Positions 53,781 through 62,518 of a DNA stretch of 64,000 nt are shown piece after piece. Where the stretch lies: assembly GCA_019745155.1 (NCBI GenBank), contig JAIETM010000004.1, forward strand, positions 124,001 to 188,000. Reading direction: 5' to 3'. The notes beneath the pieces were generated by a model. It saw only the letters and a program-made list of their open reading frames with translations. It was not told where the DNA came from and made no database searches. Positions within the stretch are counted from its first letter, which is position 1. Each line of letters starts with the position of its first letter. This stretch comes from Chitinophagaceae bacterium (lineage in GTDB: Bacteria > Bacteroidota > Bacteroidia > Chitinophagales > Chitinophagaceae). The position numbers and the translations under genes were made by a program.

Positions 53781-53850
53781 ACAATCAGGTTCAAACTGCT
53801 AAGACACCAAAAAGCGCCATATCCCCCAAAGCAGTATCAGTTAATTGAAA

Positions 53851-54426
53851 TTATTTTTTAACGCGGAATAAAGCAGCAGCCTGCACAGCTTCTGCCAGCT
53901 TTTTTAAAGCGATAGCGAGTTGATTTTCAACGGTTTTTGGGCTAAGGTGCAACAATTCAGCTACTTCCTTTTGCTTGAGTCCGTCTTCCTTCACCAACTT
54001 AAAAATCATTTTGCAGCGATCAGGCAGTTGCTGAACAGCATTCAATAATTCATGTCTGAGCTCAGAACCAACCGCTTCTTCGTGTGGGTCTGCGTAGAAA
54101 GAAGCCATATCCAGATCTAATTGCTCTACCTGCAAAGAGAATTGGCGATTCTTGCTTCTTAAATAGTTGAGTGAAAAATTTCTCGCAGATACGTAGAGAT
54201 ACATTTTCAAATGCTGCACGTGGTCGAGTGATTTGCGCTTTTCCCAAATTCTGATGAAGACATCTGATACAATTTCTTCAGCCACTTCCTGTTGTTGTAC
54301 AATTGCTTTTGTGAAGCGTATCAGCTGTGGCGCAAACCTTGCAAACAGCTCTGCGTAGGCCTGTTGGTCTTCGCTCGTAGCAATAGCATGCTGTAACTCT
54401 TGTATGTGCAAGCGATCGTAATGCAT
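53851..54426 (-). CDS. ECF sigma-70 factor (FecI-like)
   Basis: Encodes 191 residues. Sigma region 2 (YAELFARFAPQLIRFTKAIV, EIVSDVFIRIWEKRKSL) and region 4 helix-turn-helix (QLPDRCKMIFKLVKEDGLKQKEVAELLHLSPKTVENQ). The partner of the FecR protein next to it; it should activate the susCD promoter when the STN domain of SusC is engaged. Its gene is preceded by two inverted repeats at 54507-54542. Confidence 0.95.
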   Translation of the reverse strand: MHYDRLHIQELQHAIATSEDQQAYAELFARFAPQLIRFTKAIVQQQEVAEEIVSDVFIRIWEKRKSLDHVQHLKMYLYVSARNFSLNYLRSKNRQFSLQVEQLDLDMASFYADPHEEAVGSELRHELLNAVQQLPDRCKMIFKLVKEDGLKQKEVAELLHLSPKTVENQLAIALKKLAEAVQAAALFRVKK

Positions 54427-54506
54427 CTGTAATAGTAGACTAAATGTAGGGGTAAATACGCTGCAAAAGATTGAAAAATTGTGAACAGCCCTATGATTTT
54501 TGTCAT

Positions 54507-54542
54507 GTAATCAACTGATTACGAGTGTGTAAGAAATACACA
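54507..54542. repeat. Two inverted repeats between the sulfur cluster and the PUL sigma gene
   Basis: GTAATC-AACT-GATTAC (54507-54522) and TGTGTA-AGAAA-TACACA (54526-54542), 3 bases apart, in the gap between the MFS stop and the sigma start. Neither has a T-run on the - strand. Possible operator pair, or a weak end for the MFS transcript. Confidence 0.45.
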
Positions 54543-54545
54543 TTA

Positions 54546-55823
54546 CTAGGCAAAAGGCGCCAATTCCGCTGCGCAAAAATTGTCTTTCCAAAATAATTTT
54601 CTGGTGCAACACATTCTAAAATGCGCCATCAAACCTGCTGCTGCAGTAATACTTGCAGTCAGGAATATTAATGTAGTCAATGAAGTGAATGGCATTAACC
54701 AACCTGTTAACAAAGCGCCTACCACATAACCCATATCGCGCCAGAAACGAAACAAGGATAAAGCATTGGCGCGTTGCGATGGATGCGTATTATCTGCAAT
54801 CACTGTCATGAAATTGGGATAGACCAAAGCTGTACCTGCACCTAATACAACCAAAGCGAGTAAGACCAAACCGTAATGATGCGCGACAGCCAGTAAGACC
54901 AATGCTGCAGCTTGTAACAACATGCCACCTGTGATCAATTGCTTTTTACAAAACTGATCACCCGCTTTTCCGGTAAACAACTGAAGTCCACCCCAAACCA
55001 AAGGATAAACAGCAGCTGCAATACCCAATTGAGTCAAACTAAACCCTTTGTTGAGCATCAGCGCAGGCAACAAAAGCCAAATGACTGCATCATTTAAATT
55101 ATTGACAAAGCCATTGATACTAACAGAACCAATATTGTGGTGGCGATAACTTACCTCACGCCATAGATTGCCTAAAATACTTTGCGTTGAATGAACTGCT
55201 TCAACCTGCACGAAAGCATGGGTATCTTTCACCCAAATAATTGTCAAGAACAAACCTGCTCCAACAAAAAAGAATCCCGGTAGAAAAGGATAGAATGCCA
55301 AGCCATATGCTTTAGCCAACACCGTAGCCAAATAAGCAGCTAGTCCTACCGAGGCATAACCGGCAAACTCATTTAAGCCCATGGCCAATCCTCTGTCTTT
55401 GGGACCAGCTAGATCAATCTTCATCACAACAGCAGCAGACCATGATAACCCTTGATGAATACCCAAGAAAATATTGGCGATAAAAATCCAAGTCCAGCTC
55501 TGCGCAAAGCTTAACAAGAAAGGAACAGGCAATGCAAACAACCAACCGAGTAACAGCAATTGCTTACGTGTGATATGCTGCAACAACTTTGTAACTGACA
55601 AATTAGCAAGTGCTTTTACCAAACCAAAAGCAAGTACGAAGCTGGTTAACACAATCCCCAACTGCATGTGAAACACTTGAATACCCAGATCAGCCAACAC
55701 ACTTCGCTCCAGACCTATCATGGCGCCTACAAAAGCATTCACAACAACCAGTAATGCAAACTGCTTGAAATGCTTTTTGATACCTGGCTCAAGTTGAATC
55801 GTATGTGGCTCAGTGGTGATCAT
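54546..55823 (-). CDS. MFS transporter
   Basis: Encodes 425 residues with 12 predicted membrane helices. Major-facilitator features include GLERSVLADLG in the first helix, the loop-2/3 region VTKLLQHITRKQLLL and the repeat TGKAGDQFCKKQLITGG in the second half. The C-terminal tail is cysteine-bearing (RMCCTRKLFW). The gene ends a series with the TsdA-like cytochrome and two YeeE-type transporters (6 bases after the cytochrome), so it may move a sulfur anion or an unrelated solute; I cannot assign the substrate. Confidence 0.85.
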   Translation of the reverse strand: MITTEPHTIQLEPGIKKHFKQFALLVVVNAFVGAMIGLERSVLADLGIQVFHMQLGIVLTSFVLAFGLVKALANLSVTKLLQHITRKQLLLLGWLFALPVPFLLSFAQSWTWIFIANIFLGIHQGLSWSAAVVMKIDLAGPKDRGLAMGLNEFAGYASVGLAAYLATVLAKAYGLAFYPFLPGFFFVGAGLFLTIIWVKDTHAFVQVEAVHSTQSILGNLWREVSYRHHNIGSVSINGFVNNLNDAVIWLLLPALMLNKGFSLTQLGIAAAVYPLVWGGLQLFTGKAGDQFCKKQLITGGMLLQAAALVLLAVAHHYGLVLLALVVLGAGTALVYPNFMTVIADNTHPSQRANALSLFRFWRDMGYVVGALLTGWLMPFTSLTTLIFLTASITAAAGLMAHFRMCCTRKLFWKDNFCAAELAPFA

Positions 55824-55829
55824 ATAGCA

Positions 55830-56828
55830 TTATTTACCACTTGCTTGTTGTTTTCTTGCAGCGATGATGGGTTTGAAAGGCCCAAACTTATGTTGTTGTT
55901 CAGAGAAGCCATCTGCATATGGACCGAAAGGATGATCAACAGGTTTTTTACTGATATCCGGCCAATCGTGTGAAATATCTTTTGATGGGTGTGGTTGTGC
56001 ATTGATGAATGCAGCCACATCCCAACATTCTTCATCCGTTAATGCAGGCTGTTCATGCGAAGCCTGATTAAAAGGCATATTGTCTTTGATATAACCTGCC
56101 AATCTGCTGAGACGATATAAACCCGCTCCACTATTATAACTGTGCGGACCCCATAATGGTGGATAGTTATACACGATACCATTGGCATCCGGTTGACCCT
56201 GACCATCTGCACCATGACAGCTAACACACTTATTGCTATAGACCAGCTTTCCTTTTTCAGGCGAAGCTGGTCTATCCAAATAGGTCAATTGTGAGATACC
56301 TACACCCTTCATCACTTTTCCCTTTTCAACATCTTTACCTAGCCACTGCATGTAGGCAATGATGGCTTTCATTTCTCTGGAGTTGGTATCAATCGCATTA
56401 CCGTTCAAACTGCGTTCAAAACAATCATTTACACGCTTGGAAATGCTTTCAACACTGCCGCTACGATCTCTGAACTTTGGATAGGTTGCTGCAACTGCAC
56501 CGTAATTATTACCCCAGGCTTTTCGTCCACCATTCAAATGACAGTTCTGGCAATTCATGCCATTGGTGATTTGTGCTACGCTACCCTTGGGACCAAAATA
56601 CCTTGCCGTATTAACGATCAAATCTTCACCATATAAAAGTTCTTCAAGCGCATCTCCTTTGGGCGTTTCATCTGTGTACAAACTAGGGGCTACCCAATGA
56701 CTGTCCAATATGGCTACAGGAGCCATAGCTGTGCTAATTGTAGTAGGACGTAAAGCACGTTCTACAAATGCGCCTAGCACAATCAAACCAATGAGGTATA
56801 CCAACCAGTTTTGTTGCAGATGTTTCAT
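55830..56828 (-). CDS. tsdA: TsdA-like di-haem cytochrome c (thiosulfate dehydrogenase)
   Basis: Encodes 332 residues. N-terminal membrane anchor or uncleaved signal (about 8-26). Two haem-binding CxxCH motifs, CQNCH near residue 87 and CVSCH near 203, define two cytochrome domains. RVNDCFERSLNG after the first haem carries a Cys at the place where TsdA uses Cys as an axial ligand, and PPLWGPHSYNSGAG plus MPFNQASHEQPALTDEECWDVAAFIN are TsdA-like. TsdA couples two thiosulfate into tetrathionate and passes electrons to the respiratory chain. SoxA is the other possibility, but the two-domain form and these blocks favour TsdA. Confidence 0.8.
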   Translation of the reverse strand: MKHLQQNWLVYLIGLIVLGAFVERALRPTTISTAMAPVAILDSHWVAPSLYTDETPKGDALEELLYGEDLIVNTARYFGPKGSVAQITNGMNCQNCHLNGGRKAWGNNYGAVAATYPKFRDRSGSVESISKRVNDCFERSLNGNAIDTNSREMKAIIAYMQWLGKDVEKGKVMKGVGISQLTYLDRPASPEKGKLVYSNKCVSCHGADGQGQPDANGIVYNYPPLWGPHSYNSGAGLYRLSRLAGYIKDNMPFNQASHEQPALTDEECWDVAAFINAQPHPSKDISHDWPDISKKPVDHPFGPYADGFSEQQHKFGPFKPIIAARKQQASGK

Positions 56829-56840
56829 GACAAATCAATT

Positions 56841-57368
56841 TTAGTGTGGCAGCTTATCACGCAGATAGCCGTAAGTCCAAGTACCAGCAATGGCACTCAA
56901 CACAACAACAGCAATAACAAAAACACCAGTACCAATTTGTGCAAACAAAGGACCAGGACATGCACCTGTTAAAGCCCAACCCAAACCAAACAATAAACCA
57001 CCATAGATCTGGCCCTTATTGAATTTTTTTGGATGAAACTCGATGGCTTCACCGTGAATCGTCTTTACTTGAAACTTCTTGATTAAGAAGACAGACAAAG
57101 CACCTACTACCACTGCTGTACCGATGACACCATACATATGAAAGCTTTGTAAGCGGAACATTTCCTGAATTCTAAACCAAGAGATGATTTCTGCTTTCAC
57201 GAATACAATACCGAAAATGATACCAACAAGTGTGTACTTGAAATTATACCACCATGGGTGTTGAATATGCGATTCATTCACACACATGGTATCTAAGGAA
57301 CGAACTTCAAAATCCCTGTCATCAGCAGTTAATACAGGGGCTTCTACGAATGTGTTTATTTGAGACAT
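56841..57368 (-). CDS. YeeE/YedE-type sulfur-compound half-transporter (DUF6691-like)
   Basis: Encodes 175 residues with a non-membrane N-terminal stretch of about 45 residues and four to five helices. The conserved Cys motif is GWALTGACPGPLFAQIG. YeeE/YedE proteins take up thiosulfate or related sulfur species through a path lined with Cys residues. It forms a pair with the next gene, each about half of a full-length YeeE. Confidence 0.85.
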   Translation of the reverse strand: MSQINTFVEAPVLTADDRDFEVRSLDTMCVNESHIQHPWWYNFKYTLVGIIFGIVFVKAEIISWFRIQEMFRLQSFHMYGVIGTAVVVGALSVFLIKKFQVKTIHGEAIEFHPKKFNKGQIYGGLLFGLGWALTGACPGPLFAQIGTGVFVIAVVVLSAIAGTWTYGYLRDKLPH

Positions 57369-57394
57369 AATAGTTTGATTAAATGTTGATCAGA

Positions 57395-57958
57395 TTACAA
57401 TGCGAGAATAAAAGGCAAAATCCAATTGGCCATTATAAAGCCGCCTACCATAAACGTGATGGTAGCCACGAGTGATGGCCACTGCAAATTGCTTAAGCCC
57501 ATGATGGCATGACCAGAAGTACAACCACCAGCATATCTCGATCCAAAACCAACCAAGAAACCACCACCAATCAGCATGATCAATCCTCTAACTGAAAACA
57601 GACTTTCAAAAGAGAATAACTCTTTTGGTAAGATACCGCTACGATCATTGATGCCAAATGCAGCCAAGTCCTTGCTTAAATCAGGATGCACTACAATAGG
57701 ATCAGGATTCTGTAATAAGGTTGCTGCAAGAATGGCTCCACCAAAAATGCCCAACACAAAAAAGAAATTCCACACTTCTTTCTTCCATTCATACTTGAAG
57801 AAATTAATGTTCGAAGGGAAACAAGCTGCGCAAGCATGCCTGAAGTTTGCCGATAAACCAAAATGCTTATTTCCCAGAATCAATAGTGCGGGAACAATTA
57901 ACCCGATCAATATTCCGGCCACATACCATGGCCACGGTTGTTTCATTGTTTCTAACAT
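57395..57958 (-). CDS. YeeE/YedE-type sulfur-compound half-transporter
   Basis: Encodes 187 residues with five or so membrane helices and the Cys motif GFGSRYAGGCTSGHAIMG near residue 145. Together with the downstream 175-residue protein it should form a two-component importer for thiosulfate, sulfite or a sulfane-sulfur carrier. The leader carries a Crp-type box (58011-58026) with a -7-like element at the same distance as the other three boxes in this cluster. Confidence 0.87.
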   Translation of the reverse strand: MLETMKQPWPWYVAGILIGLIVPALLILGNKHFGLSANFRHACAACFPSNINFFKYEWKKEVWNFFFVLGIFGGAILAATLLQNPDPIVVHPDLSKDLAAFGINDRSGILPKELFSFESLFSVRGLIMLIGGGFLVGFGSRYAGGCTSGHAIMGLSNLQWPSLVATITFMVGGFIMANWILPFILAL

Positions 57959-57981
57959 ACCTGTATTGTTTTGTGCGTTTG

Positions 57982-58026
57982 TAAATATGTGTTGATTCAG
58001 AATTGATATCTGTGCCTTATATCACT
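57982..58026 (-). promoter_or_regulatory. Crp-type box and -7 element before the YeeE pair
   Basis: Box on the + strand TGTGC-CTTATA-TCACT (58011-58026), two mismatches from TGTGA-N6-TCACA. CATATTTA on the - strand (57989-57982) is the matching -7-like element, with the box centre 36.5 bases from its last base. Confidence 0.55.
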
Positions 58027-58039
58027 CAGCAGAAAATCT

Positions 58040-59455
58040 TTAGAAATGATAATTTACAACAAAGTTCCATTGCTGCATGTTCACTTTATTAATAATGAAC
58101 TTTTCCGATAAAGGCCCAGCTACCGCTTTCCACTTAACCAAATACAATAATTGCGCTTCTAACCCTTCAAAAAATCCTTTGAACTTGTGCCGTATATCTA
58201 AATTACTTTGTACATAACTGGGTAGTCCATACTTGTTTAGGCGCGTATCCGTTACATCTGGCAACTGATAATAGCCAACACCCAGTTGCACACTGGTTAG
58301 ACTTGATGCATGGTCGTACCGAATTCTACCAACCAGTGCATGCACATCACCTAAACCATCATTGCGCTCTCTTGCCAAAAAGGTAAAGAATGGATCACGC
58401 CCCCACTCTCTAGGCATGAGATAACGACCTTTTGCAGTAATTCGATTATAGTTCATGGAAAAACTCCACTGTTTGTTTTCCCAGCCAAACTTTCCACCAA
58501 AGCTCAATGAAGCAGCATCTTGAGGGAAATAGGCTTTCTGCTGATCAATATTGCCACCATCTGCCACACTTTGTTGTTGAATCAGCTGCATGGCAGCAAT
58601 CCATCTGGGTTTTGGCACACGAGATTGATAATCCAACTGTAGCATAGCCGTATTGAACACCCTATCTGCATAGAGATTCCATAACTGCATTTGCCAAGTA
58701 TTGGTGAGCTGCTGTTTCCAGCCAAGCATCGCTACGAAATTACTATTGGTGTGATCCGGATAGCCTGATCTTGTTCCATCCATATTAACACCAGGAGGAT
58801 ATACGCCAATGGATTCACCAATACCATACCATTTGACAGTACCTCTTGGCGAGATGCGGTATAACCACGAAATGTCTAATCTAGTTTTTGATGAAGGTTG
58901 CCAATTCGCGACTAAACCTTCCACCCCTGTTGGACGCATTCTGCCATCTTGCAGATTGATGAAGGGTGTATTGATGAGTTGCTTTCCAAAAATGAGTTGA
59001 ATTAGTTTCGACTGGTAACTTATATGCAAGTCCTCTAATCTATCAATATCATTTTTATTGGCATGATCTTCTACATCAAACAAAGCAGCTTCATAACGAT
59101 TGGGCGCACCTGTTTTTATATCTGGCTTAGCCAGATCAGAAGAAAAAGTATTAAAGACGAAGAATCCACTTACAACAAATTTCAGTTTGCGAAAACTACC
59201 TGTTTCATATCGGATAGCACCACCAGTACCATTGGCATAATAATCTGATAAGCCAGCCTGATTGTCTGTTATCATCAAGAAATTCCGGATATGCCCATGA
59301 ACTGTTCCACTTGTAAAAGCGTGGTGCAGAGAACTAGTATCTGTAGCAGTTTGCTTTTGCTTCCAGATATCGGGACGCTCCTGTAATTCCTGATGTTGTG
59401 CAGGCAAAATATGACTTATCAGCAGCAGTGCTGCTAACCAAAGCATTTGTCGCAT
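58040..59455 (-). CDS. Outer-membrane porin-like protein (OprD-type)
   Basis: Encodes 471 residues. Signal peptide to about 19 (HILPAQ), then alternating beta-strand patterns ending in a terminal Phe (FVVNYHF), typical of an outer-membrane barrel. The arrangement (HGHIRNFLMITDN early, GTGGAIRYETG, FGKQLINTPFINLQDGRMRPT) resembles the OprD family of specific porins. In this cluster it may allow entry of small sulfur anions or their carriers. Family assignment is moderate, as I judge it by pattern only. Confidence 0.65.
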   Translation of the reverse strand: MRQMLWLAALLLISHILPAQHQELQERPDIWKQKQTATDTSSLHHAFTSGTVHGHIRNFLMITDNQAGLSDYYANGTGGAIRYETGSFRKLKFVVSGFFVFNTFSSDLAKPDIKTGAPNRYEAALFDVEDHANKNDIDRLEDLHISYQSKLIQLIFGKQLINTPFINLQDGRMRPTGVEGLVANWQPSSKTRLDISWLYRISPRGTVKWYGIGESIGVYPPGVNMDGTRSGYPDHTNSNFVAMLGWKQQLTNTWQMQLWNLYADRVFNTAMLQLDYQSRVPKPRWIAAMQLIQQQSVADGGNIDQQKAYFPQDAASLSFGGKFGWENKQWSFSMNYNRITAKGRYLMPREWGRDPFFTFLARERNDGLGDVHALVGRIRYDHASSLTSVQLGVGYYQLPDVTDTRLNKYGLPSYVQSNLDIRHKFKGFFEGLEAQLLYLVKWKAVAGPLSEKFIINKVNMQQWNFVVNYHF

Positions 59456-59483
59456 GTAGAAAACTTGCTTAACAATAAAGGCC

Positions 59484-59753
59484 TTAAAGCGCTAAGGCTT
59501 CTTCCAGACTTCCGCCATTATAAATATTGGTAAAACCCTGCTGTTGCAAAAAACCAACAGCTTGTCCGCTTCTATTGCCACTTCTGCAATAGAATACCAC
59601 GGGTTCTTTACCTAAGCCCTTGATCTCCGTTAAACGATAGGGCAATTCGTGCAGTGGAATATTCAATGCGCCATCTCTGTGGCCACCTTGGTATTCTGCT
59701 TCTGTTCTTACGTCTACAAATAAAGCTGTTGCTGTATCAAATGTTACTGTCAT
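59484..59753 (-). CDS. Single-domain rhodanese
   Basis: Encodes 89 residues with the whole rhodanese fold reduced to its core: VDVRTEAEYQGGHRDGALNIP and the active-site loop FYCRSGNRSGQA with the persulfide-carrying Cys near residue 55. No signal peptide, so cytosolic. Transfers sulfane sulfur between thiosulfate or persulfide and acceptors. Six bases downstream of the next rhodanese gene. Confidence 0.92.
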   Translation of the reverse strand: MTVTFDTATALFVDVRTEAEYQGGHRDGALNIPLHELPYRLTEIKGLGKEPVVFYCRSGNRSGQAVGFLQQQGFTNIYNGGSLEEALAL

Positions 59754-59759
59754 GATGAA

Positions 59760-60125
59760 TTAGTTTTTTACAATTTTGCCTTTGTATGCTTGTATGCCAC
59801 CTTCTATTTCGGTAATTCGCGTAAAGCCTGCTGTCTGCATTTTCGCTACAGCTGTTTTACTACGCTTACCACTTCGGCAATACACGATATAGTGCTTGTC
59901 CTTTCCCAGTTGCGTAATCTGTTGCCGAAAGGAAACAGTATCCAATACATTATAATTGATGGCTTTGGGTAAATGCCCTTGTGCATATTCTTCGGCAGTT
60001 CTTACATCCAGCACGATAGCACCTGCGGGCTGCTTTTGCCCATTCACCATCAATCGGCTGCAAGAAGCTACCAACAGTGTTGCCAGTACCAACCAAGCCC
60101 AAATGAATTGTTGTTTACGCATCAT
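59760..60125 (-). CDS. Rhodanese lipoprotein
   Basis: Encodes 121 residues from ATG 60125 (a second ATG at 60122; the frame to 60158 runs into the upstream gene). A lipoprotein signal (LATLLVASC, Cys near 22) puts it on the periplasmic side of a membrane. The rhodanese core shows VLDVRTAEEYAQGHLPKAIN and active loop VYCRSGKRSKTA with the catalytic Cys. It gives a periplasmic sulfurtransferase next to the cytosolic one. Confidence 0.9.
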   Translation of the reverse strand: MMRKQQFIWAWLVLATLLVASCSRLMVNGQKQPAGAIVLDVRTAEEYAQGHLPKAINYNVLDTVSFRQQITQLGKDKHYIVYCRSGKRSKTAVAKMQTAGFTRITEIEGGIQAYKGKIVKN

Positions 60126-60126
60126 A

Positions 60127-61548
60127 TTATAACATAGTAGATGGACATACATAATCACTTACAGAAAACAGACCGCTTTCTTTAATGGCTTTGAAACCAC
60201 CTTTTACATCAACCAGATTGCTGAAACCTCTGGAACGAAGGATAGATGTAAAGATCATAGAGCGATAGCCACCAGCGCAATGCACATAATATGTTGCCTC
60301 TTTATCCAATGCACTCATGGCATCGTTTACCGTATCCAATGGCGCATTTTCTGCATTGATTACATGCTCGCTAAAATGCTCACTTTTCTTACGTACATCC
60401 AAAATGCGGATATCAGGCTGTTGCTGTTGAATGGCGGCTAACTCAGCTGCATCGATGCTCTTAATACTATCTAGTTCAAAGCCTGCATTTTTCCAAGCTT
60501 CCACACCACCTTCCAGATAACCGATTACATGATCATATCCAACACGGCTCAAACGAGTCACCACTTCTTCTTCAGTACCAGGCTCAGCTATAATCAAGAT
60601 TTCCTGACGGATATCCGGAATCAATGCGCCTACCCATGGAGCAAACTGACCATCAATACCAATATTGATTGCATTTGGCACAAAGCCTTGTGCAAATACC
60701 TGTGCATGTCTTACATCCAACACCACTGCACCGGTTTCTGTAGCAGCTGCTTCAAATGCTTTGGGTGATAAAGCTTTCAATCCTCTCTCCAGCACTGTAT
60801 CAATACTTTCGTAGCCCTGAATATTCAACATCACATTCAATGGGAAATAAGCAGGAGGCGCTACCAGACCGTCGGTTACTTCTTTAATAAACTCTTCCTT
60901 GGTCATATCTGCACGCAGTGCATAGTTGGTCTTCTTCTGATTGCCTAAAGTATCCGTTGTTTCCTTACTCATGTTCTTACCACAAGCAGAGCCAGCACCA
61001 TGCGCAGGGTACACAATCACGTCATCTGGCAAAGTCATGATCTTATTACGCAGAGAATCGAACAAATTACTCGCCAATACTTCCTGTGTTAAATCAGCTT
61101 TTACTTTCTGCGCCAGATCAGGGCGACCAACATCACCGATAAATAAGGTATCACCACTGAACAAGCCAACTGGCTTTTGCTGCGCATCTTTCAACAGGTA
61201 ACAAGTACTTTCCATTGTGTGACCAGGTGTGTGCAATACCTGAATAGTGAGCTTACCTACTTTCAACTCCTCACCATCTTTTGCAGAATAGAAATCGAAA
61301 TCAGGTTTAGCATTAGGACCGTACACAATTGGTGTACCAGTTTTCTTGGACAAATCCAGGTGACCAGAAACAAAGTCTGCATGAAAATGGGTTTCCAACA
61401 CATATTTAATCTTGGCACCATTTCTCTCAGCCTTTTGAATATAAGGCTGCACTTCACGCAGTGGATCAATAATCACTGCCTCACCTTCACTCTCAATGTA
61501 GTAAGCTCCTTGAGCCAGACATCCAGTATAGATTTGTTCAATCTTCAT
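60127..61548 (-). CDS. Persulfide dioxygenase-like MBL protein with two rhodanese domains
   Basis: Encodes 473 residues. A metallo-beta-lactamase-fold domain of the ETHE1 type (about 1-230): ETHFHADFVSGHLDLS near 52, LHTPGHTMESTCYL and FSGDTLFIGDVGRPDL, giving a mononuclear iron site that oxidises glutathione-type persulfide to sulfite. Two rhodanese domains follow. The first (about 265-355) lacks the catalytic Cys (LIIAEPGTEEE), the second (about 365-465) has it in YVHCAGGYRSM. A Crp-type promoter precedes the gene. Four rhodanese domains are encoded within 2 kb. Confidence 0.92.
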   Translation of the reverse strand: MKIEQIYTGCLAQGAYYIESEGEAVIIDPLREVQPYIQKAERNGAKIKYVLETHFHADFVSGHLDLSKKTGTPIVYGPNAKPDFDFYSAKDGEELKVGKLTIQVLHTPGHTMESTCYLLKDAQQKPVGLFSGDTLFIGDVGRPDLAQKVKADLTQEVLASNLFDSLRNKIMTLPDDVIVYPAHGAGSACGKNMSKETTDTLGNQKKTNYALRADMTKEEFIKEVTDGLVAPPAYFPLNVMLNIQGYESIDTVLERGLKALSPKAFEAAATETGAVVLDVRHAQVFAQGFVPNAINIGIDGQFAPWVGALIPDIRQEILIIAEPGTEEEVVTRLSRVGYDHVIGYLEGGVEAWKNAGFELDSIKSIDAAELAAIQQQQPDIRILDVRKKSEHFSEHVINAENAPLDTVNDAMSALDKEATYYVHCAGGYRSMIFTSILRSRGFSNLVDVKGGFKAIKESGLFSVSDYVCPSTML

Positions 61549-61574
61549 AATTATGATTTTAATTTTTTATGATG

Positions 61575-61619
61575 CAAAAATGTATGTAAGCAGAAGTCGT
61601 ATCAATGACTTAAGTCACA
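61575..61619 (-). promoter_or_regulatory. Crp-type box and -7 element before the persulfide dioxygenase gene
   Basis: On the - strand TGTGA-CTTAAG-TCATT (61619-61604), a perfect left half and an imperfect right half; the inner TGACTTAAGTCA is fully palindromic. CATTTTTG (61582-61575) is the -7-like element; the box centre is 36.5 bases from its last base. Confidence 0.65.
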
Positions 61620-61629
61620 CATAAAATTT

Positions 61630-62445
61630 TTAATGTGCAGTTACACCTGCAGACAATAATTCTTTCAAAATAATATAGATACCCATTACCAGCACAAACC
61701 ATCCAAATCCTTTCTTCAAGCTGGCTGCAGAGACTTTCTTACTTAAGCCGTTACCGATAAATATGCCCACAATGGCCAACGCTGCAACTGATAATAACAA
61801 TGTCCAATCCATGACCATATTACCTAAATCACCAGTGAAACCAATCAAAGATTTTGCTGCAATGATTAACAATGATGTTCCTACAGCCTGCTTCATTGGG
61901 AGCTTGCTAAATAAGACCAATGCAGGAATGATGAGAAAACCGCCACCAGCACCCACCAAACCGGTTAGCATACCTACGATAGTTCCCTCTAACAAAATCA
62001 TTGGATAGTTGAACTGCTGTACCACAGCTTCATCCATTGCTGCAGACTGCTTTTTATCCTTGATCATAGACACTGATGCAAAGACCATCAATATAGCGAA
62101 GAGCATCATCATCACCAGTGCTTTCGTTACAACGAAATCACCTACCTGAATGATCTCTGTAGGAATAGCAGGCACAATCCAAGCTCTTGTAGCATACACC
62201 GCAAGAATAGAAGGGATACCAAAAATGATGGCTGTTTTCAAATTCACTTCAGCAGCGCGATATTTTGGATACACACCTACCAAACTGGTAGCACCAACAA
62301 TAAATAAGGAATAGGCTGTAGCACTAACAGGATCAACACCAAACAAGTACACCAATACAGGCACTGTAAGAATGGAGCCGCCGCCACCAATTAATCCGAG
62401 CGACAAACCAATTAACAAAGAAGCGATGTATCCGATAATTTCCAT
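61630..62445 (-). CDS. TauE/SafE-family sulfite/anion exporter
   Basis: Encodes 271 residues with about 8 membrane helices. Family repeats: IGLSLGLIGGGGSILTVPVLVYLFG in the N-terminal half and GMLTGLVGAGGGFLIIPALVLF in the C-terminal half. It probably removes sulfite made by the persulfide dioxygenase, or moves another sulfur anion. It has its own Crp-type promoter at 62462-62506. Confidence 0.9.
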   Translation of the reverse strand: MEIIGYIASLLIGLSLGLIGGGGSILTVPVLVYLFGVDPVSATAYSLFIVGATSLVGVYPKYRAAEVNLKTAIIFGIPSILAVYATRAWIVPAIPTEIIQVGDFVVTKALVMMMLFAILMVFASVSMIKDKKQSAAMDEAVVQQFNYPMILLEGTIVGMLTGLVGAGGGFLIIPALVLFSKLPMKQAVGTSLLIIAAKSLIGFTGDLGNMVMDWTLLLSVAALAIVGIFIGNGLSKKVSAASLKKGFGWFVLVMGIYIILKELLSAGVTAH

Positions 62446-62461
62446 ATGCTTTTATTTATCG

Positions 62462-62506
62462 CAAAACTGCAGCTCCTATCGAGTAAGTTCTGTGACAGGA
62501 ATCACA
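62462..62506 (-). promoter_or_regulatory. Crp-type box and -7 element before tauE-like gene
   Basis: Perfect CRP-type palindrome TGTGA-CAGGAA-TCACA (62491-62506, extended by C/G at 62490 and 62507). CAGTTTTG on the - strand (62469-62462) is the -7-like element, with the box centre 36.5 bases from its last base. Class II activator geometry. Confidence 0.75.
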
Positions 62507-62518
62507 GCGAATCAATTT

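Noticed and set aside
54494-54509. TATGA-TTTTTG-TCATG as a fifth Crp-type box
   Set aside because: Only 7 of 10 half-site bases match and no -7-like element lies 36.5 bases away towards the sigma gene.
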